NCBI GenBank assembly: GCA_001939145.1
Contig: LSRX01000325.1
Coordinates: 587,912-651,911 of the forward strand
Reading direction: 5' to 3'
Source: Symbiodinium microadriaticum
Lineage: Eukaryota; Sar; Dinophyceae; Suessiales; Symbiodiniaceae
DNA length: 64,000 bases
Every line of letters begins with the position of its first letter. The stretch's first letter is position 1. A program made the translations under genes and the position numbers. A model generated the notes under the pieces. It did not search any database. It was not told where the DNA came from and worked only from the letters and a program-made list of their open reading frames with translations. This document shows, piece by piece, positions 22,901 through 34,600 of the stretch.

Positions 22901-25900
22901 CTCCTGCAGTCTGTTCCCTGCTTCGGAGCAGGTCAACCTCCATCGCCTTGGTCTTGCGGGGAATCGTGTAGCCGATGCTGTCCTCTGGGATGTCACCTCG
23001 CCGAGCTCGTTCAGGTAGTGCTCCAGCCACGCGGTCTGGCTCATGTGGACCTGTTGCACTGGCTCCATTTTGGCCGTCCCTGGGATCCTGTAGGCTTGTT
23101 GAGTACGGTGAGCTGTAGAACGACGTCTTTTTGCAGTTGACTGTGAGGCCCCACTCCTGTAACTCTTCACTCAGGATCTTGAACTTCAGTTCAAGTGCCT
23201 CACGTCTACTGTCCCATAAGATACTATCATCCATGAACAACACCGCAGACAGGCTCATATCAGGGGCTCCCCCGATCTCTTGCGGCCACGATGCATGCGA
23301 TTGGGCCCGATGCAGGGCACACTCCATTGCAACAGCAAAGATAAAGGGACTCTCTACTGCACCTTGCCTGATACCTCGTGTTTGCGGTATGCTCTGGACC
23401 CCCCACGGTGTGCGCACTATGGCTACCCCTGGATCCAGCAGTCTCTTCCAGGCCTCGAACTCTCTGCCCATCTCCTTCGGGAGGTTGTCGCGGAGATATT
23501 CCATGATCTTTACTCTGTGAATGGAATCGTAGGCTTTGTTGATATCGAGCTTCAGCCAGTTCAGGCCAAAGCGCCACTCCGTTTCACACGCAAACGTGCG
23601 CATCACTGCAAACAAATAGTCTGCAGTTTGCCTTCCTCCCAAGGCACACTGCTCCGGCCCGCGAGGGCGTAGGGCCTGGCGAGTCCGCTGCAGGAGGAGG
23701 CCTCCATAGACTTTGCCAACTGCAGAGCTCAAACTGATGGGTCTCAGGTCCGAAGGAGACTCCGGTTTGATCTTCTTCGGAAGCAGCGTGATGATGGTTG
23801 TCATCCATGCCTCTGGGACAGGCGCCCCCAGCCTAATCGTTTCAATCCAGGCAAGAAGCGAGCCCTCCGACACCGGGTCCTTGCAGAGCTCCTTGACCAG
23901 CTCATAGGAGGTGAGGTCGAACCCCACCGCCTTCCCCCTTCTTCCCTTGGCCACGACCTCTCTGAGTTCACTCACCTGAAAAGGGGTGCCAGTACTGGAC
24001 TCATGCCCCCACTCTATGCTGGAATGATCAGCTACCGCTGCCTTGAAGATCGCAGCAAAGTGATTGACTGTCCATGTTAGGGGGTCCTTGCCGAGGTTGT
24101 ATGCTTCCTCCGTGAGGTGGACTGCCCAATCTGTACCAGTCTTTTCACGAAGGCTCCGCATGTCACTCCACCCCCCTTGACTGGCTCGTTGAACCTTTGC
24201 CTGTGCCCACTCGTCTCTAGCTCGCTGCCTGGCTTTCTGGGCGTCCTTCCACGCTTGCTCCGAGTTAAGCTCCTGGGCTCTCCGAAAAGCTGCCTTCACC
24301 GGCCCTGGATCTCGGTATCGCTGACCTCTCTTGGGGCGAGTGTACTCCACAGCCAGCTGCTCCACTCGGTTTTGATTTAGGCCAACTTGAGAGGGAATTT
24401 CACGCCGAACCTCCCTCGGCCCCGTGCTACCTCCAACCACCGGGAGGGACCTACCCCCCAAGGGGAGCACCACACACAGTCTCTCATGATCCCCTCCGAT
24501 CTGCTTGTAGGAGCCCTCGGCAATGGTCACCTGCGCTCTGCCTGTACCTTTCGTTGCTACTCCATCAATCTGGTGGCCTCTAGCCCCTCTCCTGCGCGGG
24601 CGGCTGGACGGAGTGTCCCACTGCCCTTGTTCCGGCGCATGGAGTTGGTACCCCCGCCTTTCCAGCTCTGAGTGCAAGTAGTCTGCTCTCCCTGTGGTTG
24701 GCATTGGCTGCCCATATCTGCCGGCGGCTCCTGTCCATTTGAGCCTGGTATTGAAGTCCGCTAGGACCACACTCGGCAAGGCCGTCGGGGGCCGCAGACT
24801 CAGCAACTGGCATGCCTCGTCGGCAGTCTGCGAATCCGGAACTCCTGTGCTAAGACGGGCAGAGCAGACCCAGAACTCGCTACCAGTCGACACTCTCCTC
24901 AACCTCAGCCACACCCCAAGATGATCCCCTCTTCTCCGAAGGCAAGCATACTCCGCTGTGGGGAACATGATGCCATTCCCCCGCCACTGATCTTCTCCCC
25001 GAAACTGCACCAAGGTTCGGTGTTCATGGAAGGTAGTTTGCCACCCATGATGTACCCTAGGAAGCTCCTGAGGGGCGAAAATCGCCCTGTCAGCACTCTT
25101 TGCACTACTATACTTTGTGGCAGCAATGGCCGAATCGACCCCTTTGCCCCCTACGTTCCAGCAAAAGAAAACAGTACTCTGGCCCTCATCGGCATTTACC
25201 CCTTGGGGGCTGCTTTCCAGGCTCCTTTGTCCACGTGCGCGGTCCCCCGAGCCCAACTGTACACTGCCAAGCCTGTCACTAAACGACTCTGCTTGTTCCA
25301 CCTTTCGGGGTGGGTCCGAGGCTCCCAGGACCGATCTGATGCGTTCACACTCGAATTCCACAAGGCCCTCTTGCTCATGTCACTCCTGCATCAGGGTCTC
25401 CCAACGCTCTGCCAGCGTGTCTGCCGCCATGCCCAGCATGCGAGCAATGTGGGGCACGTCAATCCAAGATCCCGGCGCTTTACCAGGCTTCACCTCGGCC
25501 CCTTTGGGAGCTGCACGCGTAGCACTCGCCACCAACTGAGCCCTCATCCAGACAGACCCCGCGCCCCACTCTACATCCATGGCATATTTCTCCGAGGCAT
25601 TCATCTCCAGGACCAGCCGCTTAGACTTGCCCGCGTGCCCCGCTCTCAAACGCTCCAGCTTGGTCTTGCTCAGGGCGGCCCATAGAGTTTTACCAAGAGG
25701 CATGGTTTTGCCTGCCATTGCGGCACCACGGATGTCCTGGACCAACTTGATGATCTGGCGCTTCAGCTCTTGGTCGCTTTGGCCCGCCGGCCACTTTACT
25801 AGCCCCATCGCATGCCCTCGCCTCGGGCCTGTAGTGAAGATATCCTCGAAGCGGTCCAAAAACCCAAATAAACCCAAGAAAAACATAAAATAAAGAAAAA

Positions 25901-28900
25901 AGTCCGACTTGTGCGTGTCCGCATCCCACCCTCCAAATATCACCAGGTTCTTCTGATGACCGCCTTCGCCGCTGGCCGACCCGAAGAAAGCCGTGCTACC
26001 ATCCGTCTTCTGCGCTTCAAGGGCCTGCACTCTGGCTTCCAGCTTTTCCCCATGGTCCCTGAGTTGGGAGATGTAGTCGGAGTGGCGCGTGAGCTCAGTG
26101 CGTATTCCCCTGAGCTCCGCTGTAGTGGCCTCCCGAAGCTCTGTGACTGCTGCTCGGATCTCTCGCGCCTGGCTCCGCGCCAAGGTATCACTCTGCTGCT
26201 GCAGCAGGCTCTGGAGATCCTCCAACGTCACTGCACTTCCTGCCCCCGTCCTTTTGGTGGGTCGCCCTCCAGCAGCCCTGGCCACTTTGGGGCTCGCACC
26301 ATCGGGCTTTCTATCATCCGAGTCTTCTATGGCGATGTCCGCCATGCCCAGCAACCGACCGCCCGGAGAGGCACACCACTACGCTTAAGAGGGCTTGAGC
26401 CCACCTTGAGCCATAGGGTTTAGTGTTTAGGGCTTTATAGTGTTTAGGGCTGTAGGGTTTAGGGCTTAGGGGCTTGGGGCTTCATGGATGATGATTGCGC
26501 CCCGCACCTGTGCCGGCACCCAAGGCAACGAGCTGCCACAGTGGATTGTCCATTGGCTCCTCCGCGGTCGCTTGTCCCGCAGCTTTAAAAGGAACGCATA
26601 GCTTTCGGGGGCTTGGAACCCTACCGAGACCCTCAAACACTTACGACCACATGTTTCGGCAGCCCTAGACTCCCACATCTGTACTTGTAAAACTCCTAAC
26701 CTCAACACCGGAACGTCTTTTCAGTTGGGCTCTTTGTAAGCAGTAAGGCACGGCATGCAGCAGGGCTTGGGGTGGGTTTGGGCACGTAGTGGCTTAGGGC
26801 CATTGTGTTTGAAGCTGTGTCCTTTGGGGTTCAATTTCGGATGCTGCAAAAGCAGAAGGCGACAACAGCTGCGATGGTGTTGCAGGCAAGGAAGACAAAG
26901 GATCTTTTGCTCCGGGCAGATACTATGTCGAGACATTCAGGGGAAACTCGCAGGACCGACTTTATGTTTCCGGTACATTGTACAGAGTTTATTAAGGTTT
27001 AGGTTTCAGGATGTTTCGGGTTGAAGGTGCACTCTTCAGGGCCTATCTTCAGCAAGATCTAGTGAGCATCAGGGGCTTCGGGTTCCTCCCGCTTTTGTGC
27101 TAAAACCCTAAACCCTGAACCCTAAACCCTAAACCCTCAACCCTAAACCCTAAACCCTGAACCCTAAACCCTAAACCCTAAACCCTAAAAGCCTAAACGC
27201 TAAAACCCTAAACCCTGAACCCTAAACCCTAAACCCTCAACCCTAAACCCTAAACCCTAAGCCCTAAACCCTAAACCCTGAACCCTAAACCCTAGACCCT
27301 AAACCCTGAACCGTGGCTCGCTGACAAGGTGCCTCGAACATCTCGATGGAGGCCTGGCAGTCGGAACAGGAGCAGTCATGGTCCTTCGTTCTCCTTACTC
27401 CGTCTGAAGACTCTAAAAGTTTAGGGTGCTAGGGTTTTGGGGTTTATGGATTTAGTAGGGTTTAGGGCTTTGGGGTTTATGGGTTTAGGGTTTTGGGGCT
27501 TATGGGTTTAGGGGTACAGCGTAAAGCCAGACACCAGAAGTTGATCATCGTGAAACTCAATGTAACTCCTTCTCCTCATCTCACAACACACGTACAGTGC
27601 AGCTTCAGGCTCTTTGCACACAACGAGAACCCTTTGCGGGAGATGCGGTTGTTTGGAGACTCGTCGTGCCTGGCCCGAAACCACTACATCGCTGAGGGCT
27701 TAAGGTTCAAGGTTTAGGGCTTAGGGTTTAGGGCTTAGGGTTTAGGGACTATAATTATAATTATAGGGTTTAGGGACTATAGGCTTTCGGGTTTAGGGAC
27801 TATAGGGTTTAGGGTTGAGGGATCCCAAAACGCAGGGAACCGAAAACAAATGCCTCGACCCAGGCGCCCGACTCCTATTTTCACCACACCACCCCCAGCC
27901 TCCAACCGCTGTGAACAACCTCAAAACCCCAACACCTCAAAGCCCAAAATTCAAGACTGCCAGGATCCATCAAAGATTGCCGTACAGTCCCTAGAACCCC
28001 AAAAAAAGCCAACCGCCCCTAGCCGATACCTGAACAACTACAACACCTACACGAAAGCCTCTGAACCCCCGAAGGTCGCGGCCTGAAAAGCTCCGAGACC
28101 CTCGCCAGAGCCTCAACAGCCTATTATTCCCCCCAACTGAAGAGCCCATCGACCTCTAATCCCGTGCCCGCAGACCTAGGGCTTTTACAGGAGTCCTAGA
28201 ACCCCCCTAAACCCTAAACCCTAGCCCCCTAAGTTCCGAACCCCTCAAGAGCCTGCACCAGCGGAACGTTGTCCACTACAGCCGAAGAGGCACCGAGGAG
28301 AGCGGAAAGGAAGAGCTCATCTCGGCCGGTTTAAGGTGGCCAGGGGCCTAAAGTGTAGGATTTAGGGCTCTCAGGGTCTGTATGAAATTCATCATTTGCT
28401 GTTTAATTACAATTGATTTTTGTGAAGTCAGCTGAGGCCAAAGCCTCCACCAAAGTTCTGATGTTCACTTTCTGGGTTCATCTGTGCAACCACGTCGCTG
28501 TCCATGGTGACCTCTCGCATGAACTTCGAGTAGCGGCTCAAAACCTCCCAAGGCTCTAAGCGCAGGAGCTGCGTGGTTTACGGGATTAGGGTTTAGGTAG
28601 ACCTGAGGGTTTTGGAGGGCTTAGTTTAATTTAGGGCTCGGGGTTTCTAGATCAAGAGGTTATAGGGCTTATGGCTTAGGCGTTTAGGGGTTTGAGGCTT
28701 AGGGTTTATGTTTTGAGAGCTGAGGGCGCAGGGTGGTGGTTGTCTACTACAGCACCAGGACAGCTTCGAATCTTGACCTAGGAATCGGGTTCCGGATTGC
28801 TAAGGTTTAGGATCTGTAGGGCTTCGCGGGTAGGGGTTTGGATTCGATCACAAAGCCTTTAAAAGTTTACGAGCATCTTTTAACCTATCTATGTGTACAC

Positions 28901-31592
28901 GTTCTCGTGCAACCCTGAAGCTTTCCAAACCCCAAGCCTTGAACCCAAGCCCTAAACCCCAAGCCTTGAACCCAAGCCCTAAACCCCAAGCCTTGAACCC
29001 AAGCCCCAGACCCAGAAACAAAAAACCCAAAAATTCCCATACCCTAAACGTAGCCCTTGATTCGTAAACCCCAAACTGCAAAGCATAGCTTTTCAGCTCT
29101 CACCAAGCCCCCAAGTCCAAAACCCTGAACTTAAGGCCTAGCCCAGAAACCCTATATACTGCAAACCAATATTCACTAAGCTTAAGCCCAACCCCCCCCC
29201 CTCCAAAAAAAAAAAAAGCCCCCTGTGCCCCACTCTCCTGGGCGGCTTCGAGGACCGCGACGCCCAGCAGCACTCCGGTAAAAAACCTCAAGGCTTAGGG
29301 CTTTACGGTTTAGGGTTTTAAGGGGTTTATAGGTTTAGGGGTTTAGGGGTTTATGGGTTATAGGGCTAGTGTTTAGGGGTTTAGGGTTTATAGGTTTAGG
29401 GGTTTAGGGGTTTAGGGTTTAGGGTTTAGGTGTTTAGGCGGTTTAGGGTGTTGGGCTTTGGGGGTAAGGGGGTTTCCAGGGTTTTTTCGTTGAAGGCTGA
29501 AGGATCTAGCACTTGGGCTTTATAGGGATGAGCATAGCTACGATTTTAGGGCATTCAAGGTTTAGGGGTTCTGATTCTGGGCTCAACATTTTTTTGGGGT
29601 TTAGGTTTGGGGTTTGGGATACTTAATCCTTTGTTCAAGGCAGCTTCAAGATAAACCTGAAATGGCAGAATGTAGCTGTGAGTTTCTTTTCCCAAAGCTT
29701 TTTGGGGTCTACGGTGCAGCTTGTAGCCCGGACCCATAAGCTCTGCTTTAAAGTCTCCGAATCCCTTTCTGGGACGCGCTAACCGTGCAAACGGTACCTA
29801 CTTCAGGGCTAAAGTGAGTAATGCCTAAAACCCGAAACCCTAAACCGTAAAGTCCTGAAGCAGTTTCTTGCGAGCTTGGGATTCCCCCGATTCGATGGAT
29901 CCTGCCCTGAGCGCCCGGCAGCAAACTGCTGATATCCACCTGCCACCGAAACTCTTCAGCAGAGGCTGGGGGGTTCGGGGTCCCCTCCTAGAAAAGGGCT
30001 TAAGCTTTAGGAAGTTTAGGGTTTAGGGTTTAGGGGTTAGGGGTTAGGGGTTTAGGGTTTAGGGTTCGGGCTCAACTCCTACAAAAGGGGGTGCCTAATG
30101 ATGAGACTCGGGTCATCTTTTAGGGTACATCATGGTAGTAGTGTTAATTCGAGACTATGCTGCGATGTTCTTAGAGGGCTCTTGGACCTTAATGCAGTAA
30201 GCTCACCAGGGCAGGCAGCACCCCTATTAAAAGATACCCTTTAAGTAAACCCATCAAGGATGCCCCAACAGGTTAAGGGTCTACGGGCCCAGCTAAGTGT
30301 CAAGGAGCGCTTCGGTGGTACGTAAGAGTGGTTGAGGAGGTTGTGAGATCGTTTTCGATCCTTTTCCGATTTGGGTGTGTATTGCAGGCTTACGAGGGTC
30401 AAAACCAAAACCCTGAGCCCTGAACCCAAAACCCGAAACTCTGATCTTTGAACCCTGAACCAGAACCCCTCACCACAGCATATACGTCTGCACACTAGCG
30501 CTCAGGACAAGGCATTGGGCCTACGGATTTCGGATGATTCGGCTTTCTTTGCAACAGGGTACCTGCTCGCAGAGACCTGGTCAGAAGCACGGCCTTGTGC
30601 AGTGCCGCTGGCACGCCCTTTCTGGAGTGGTGCGCTGGGCCCTGCACAGGAGCTTGGACGTCATCACTACGTAGAGAACTCTACAAACCCCCTACAGCCG
30701 AAAGCTTTGAGTTCGGCGGCTCAGGTAGGGCCACTGTACAAAACAGGCTTCGGCGCAGGGAGCCGCAGAACTGCTATAAGGAACCTTCTCGACGACCTCC
30801 TAATCAATCACTCGTCACGGACCCACAAACCCTCAAGGCAAACTAGAACCGGAACATGAAACGCACGGGAACGGAAGAAACCAATACACTCGTAACCTCC
30901 TAACCTGTAAGAGCTCCCACATACCCGGCCCTCCATCCCTGAGACCCTACTTCTCAAATGCCTAACACCGAGATGCCACAGCCCCTCCTTAAACCCTTGA
31001 CACCCCCGAAGCCCCTAAACCCTGAACGCCATAAAGCCACTAAAACTCGTAAAACCCAAAAACCCCTAAAAAAACCCTAAAAGGACACCTAAATTCCAAA
31101 ACCCTACCCCAAAAACCCCCCAAACAACCCTGGAACCCTGAAACCGCCGTAAGCACCAAAGAAAACAAGCTAAAACCTCCAAAAAACATTTAAACAAACC
31201 CTTCAAAAACCCCGACCTTCCGCCCCCCTCCCTCCCCTCCCCCCTCCCANNNNNNNNNNNNNNNNNNNNNNNNNNNNNNNNNNNNNNNNNNNNNNNNNNN
31301 NNNNNNNNNNNNNNNNNNNNNNNNNNNNNNNNNNNNNNNNNNNNNNNNNNNNNNNNNNNNNNNNNNNNNNNNNNNNNNNNNNNNNNNNNNNNNNNNNNNN
31401 NNNNNNNNNNNNNNNNNNNNNNNNNNNNNNNNNNNNNNNNNNNNNNNNNNNNNNNNNNNNNNNNNNNNNNNNNNNNNNNNNNNNNNNNNNNNNNNNNNNN
31501 NNNNNNNNNNNNNNNNNNNNNNNNNNNNNNNNNNTTGGAGTTTAGGGTTTTAGGGTTTAGGGTTTGGGGTTTGGGGTCATCAGGGCGCAAGG

Positions 31593-31636
<44 letters not shown>

Positions 31637-34600
31637 GTGTATATATATATATATAGATGCTTACAGGTACCTCTAGAGCCTAAACTGTGGCTTTACAGGG
31701 CTATGATGATCTTCACAGCAGCTCTCTACGGCTTTCTTGCTTTGGCCTCTTGGGGCCTCTTGGGCTTGAGACGGTTTAGGGTGTAGGCTTTGCGGTTTGG
31801 GGTGTAGGTTTGTCTGGGCTGGCGAGAATTGGGAGCTGGTGAGAGTGTTGAGGCTTTAGGGTTTAGGTGCTCCGCATGGAGGAGTAAGGGTTGGGGGTGC
31901 AGCGAGGCATACACTCATATCTCCGTCATCATCATCATCATCATCACCCCCAAGAACCGGATGTTGATCATAACAGCCTTTAAACACACCGAATCTCCTA
32001 AAGACCATCATAACGATCAGCGCCCCATCCAGCAGCCGGGGGGCACGAGCCAGAACGTGCCCAGCGCCATCATCATGCCGAGGTAGGGCGGAAGGCCTGT
32101 AACCTCAAAGGGTTGCGGTTTCGACTTTCGTGGCAGACGAGCTTTTCTTATGGGCCCGAATACAGAGCATAGTAACCTAAATAACTGAGTACTTCGACGG
32201 GATGTTGTGATGCACCATGCATAAGCCCCAAAACAGCACTTGTAGCACACGTCTTCAGAACCTTCAAAGTCCTCAAAACCAAAAAATACCCTCGAAGGCA
32301 GGAGACTGGTGGCAGCCAGTATCAAAATAGAAAAAACCCAAATATTCACGTCAGAACTTCATGAAAGCACCGAAACTCGAGACTGAACAACCTGGGCCCA
32401 AGGGGCCATCTTCACGATCGGAACCATGAGAATGCAGCCTCAGCGGTAGTGTTGAGGCGTTGAGGGTTTAGGGTTTGGGGTATAGGGACAGCCTTTGGAG
32501 AAACCAGGGGGGCTGGGCGTCTCGACTCCAGAGCTTGCGATGACGGTGATTACAGCTTTTGATTTCGACTTGCTGGAACAAAGTCCTTCTGACCTGCTGC
32601 CGACACTTTGACGCCACCGGGAAGTTTGCAGAGAGGCTTGTGGAAATGAGCAGAGGGACACCTGGCTTGCGGCACGAAAGCTACAGAAAAGGTAGTGCAA
32701 GGGACACGTGGATTGTAGCAGCCGAGACATCCGAACTGAGAAGTTTGCATGCTTGTTGCGCGCACGTGAGGCTCTTGCTGACCACATCTGGTCGTGGTAC
32801 GGAGAAGAGTTTCAGTGGATATGGTAGCCGGCGCATGCACTGCAAGCTTTAGCGAAGCTGTGCTCTTCAGCGACACGTTGCAAAACTTTCGCTCCGTCTT
32901 CAAAGGATTTCCCGAACGCTGCGCGTGAAGAGAACGCTTTCGCCACAATGACAGCCGTAAAGTTCTCAACTGAAGCAAACCATTAATTAACCTCCTTCGT
33001 GCCCTCCACAACTCCATAATCTACGTGCGCCGCATTCTCCCACAGTTTCAGCAAGTCCCAGAAACCAAACCTGTCTGAAAACGCACTTCGTCGAACCACG
33101 TACTCCTACCTTGCTTGAGGGTGTCCTTGGGTTTTGTCAGGGGGTTTGGGCTTCAGGCTTGGGGCTTGAGTGTGGGTGTGGTGTTTGTGAATTGGGGCTC
33201 AGGGTTTGGGTAGGCATTTTGAGTGCTCAGGCAATTCGATAATTCCGATAGGATCATGTGCACTAATTCCTGGGGCCAGCAGCCGAAGCCAACGACCAGG
33301 ACGACGATGCTGTTTCGGCTGGGCGCCTTGAGCGGACACCGGGGCCGGTGCTTGTAGACGAAGCTGGCTTTTGGTCTGAACATGTTTGAATTTCTGGGCT
33401 AATCCCATCAAGCTTGAGGATTTTGCCAGCTTGAAACCCCAAACCCTTGACACAGCAGGAACTGTGCTCCTATGGTGGGGGGGGGGTTAGATCCACGTAG
33501 TAACCCCCGATTTTTGTCTACCTTTAACATACTGCCAAGTCAGTGGCAGGAGAAGAAGGGTTGCGGTTTCCTCGGGTCCTCGGCGGGTGGGTGCACCAAA
33601 GTGGATACCGCGCTCGTTTTTGGATGGTTCTGAAGCTGCAGAGGTGAGGAGGTGCAGCCGAAGCCAACTGTAAGCGTAACTCCTAGACTCCGAGACTCCT
33701 AGACCAGACCTATAGGGTTTAGGACTATACCCTAAATCTTGAAGCCCAAACCCCTAAGCCCTGAACCCTCCAGTCAATGGACATGGCAAACGTCAGTGGC
33801 GAGTCTGTGAGAGCACATTCCCGGTGGATATCGTTGGCTTCCCCGACCTTGAATTAGGTGACCAAAACCGCAACTACACCGAAAGCACGCGCAAGTAATA
33901 TCCCTATCACGGTGTAGGATTCAGGAGCTCACTTTGTTGCGGTTTTGGGCCCCTTATGAAACCACAAGCCGCAATCTCTACCCACCAAACAGAATAAACC
34001 CTACACCCCAAACCCTAAATCCTAAACCCTAGACTACCCGTGACTACCCGGTACCCCCGGGTAGAAAGAGACATGGAAAGCTCTGTCTGAAGTCAGACAC
34101 CGACTTGAAGCTTTGGCGTCTTGGGGTCTAAGGCTTAGGGGTCTGGGGTTTGGAGCTTCGGGTCTTAGTCTGGATAACTTGAAGACGGATTCTTTGCTTC
34201 TTTGGTGGATCGTTCCCCTGTAAAACCCTAAACCCTAAAACCCTAAACGCCCTAAGCCCCAAAGCCCTAAACCCAAAACCCCTAAAGCCCTAAAGCCCCC
34301 TAAACCCTACAACCCCGACCCCCTAAACCCCACCATGGGCTGAAGCCGGAGGCAAGCGGCCACCAATTCGCAGGGCTCGGGTGCCCCCGAGTCCTCAAAG
34401 GGGGCTTGGAGTCGCTCGCTGGCGAACTTTCCGGTTTAGGGCGGTAGGCCGTTAGGGCTGGCGGGGTTTAGGGTTTGCGGTTTTTGGGTCCCTTTGTGAG
34501 AGTTTTGGGGTTTAAGGGTTGAGGGCTTTAGGATTACGATCAAGGGTTCGCGGTCCAGGCTCAGGGGCTGTAGTGGTTTTAGGGGCTTCGGGCTTTTTGG

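Larger units (their letters stand above)
19172..26412 (-). mobile_element. Jockey-type LINE with spliced-leader-like 5' end
   Basis: On the minus strand the element starts GGCTCAAGGTGGGCTCAAG (26412 downward). That is two tandem matches to the 3' end of the dinoflagellate spliced leader (TTTTGGCTCAAG). It ends in seven A's at 19172-19178. The 9-mer AAACCCTAT flanks it on both sides (plus-strand ATAGGGTTT at 26413-26421 and 19166-19174, the latter overlapping the A tract). It carries ORF1 and an endonuclease plus reverse transcriptase ORF2. Several further open frames lie 3' of the RT. It is inserted in the same orientation as the host antiporter gene. The GC content contrasts sharply with the CCCTAAA filler around it. 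The 5' border is well defined; the 3' border is judged from the A tract and duplication. Confidence 0.85.

Noticed and set aside
22541-23672. Plus-strand open frames opposite the reverse transcriptase
   Set aside because: They are antisense shadows of a frame with clear RT motifs.
27103-27310. Chromosome end or telomere
   Set aside because: The CCCTAAA arrays are short, imperfect, in both orientations and have genes on both sides, so they are interstitial.
28428-28544. An independent small gene ending in a TGA at 28428
   Set aside because: The segment splices in phase to antiporter exons on both sides through a GT donor, so the stop is intronic.
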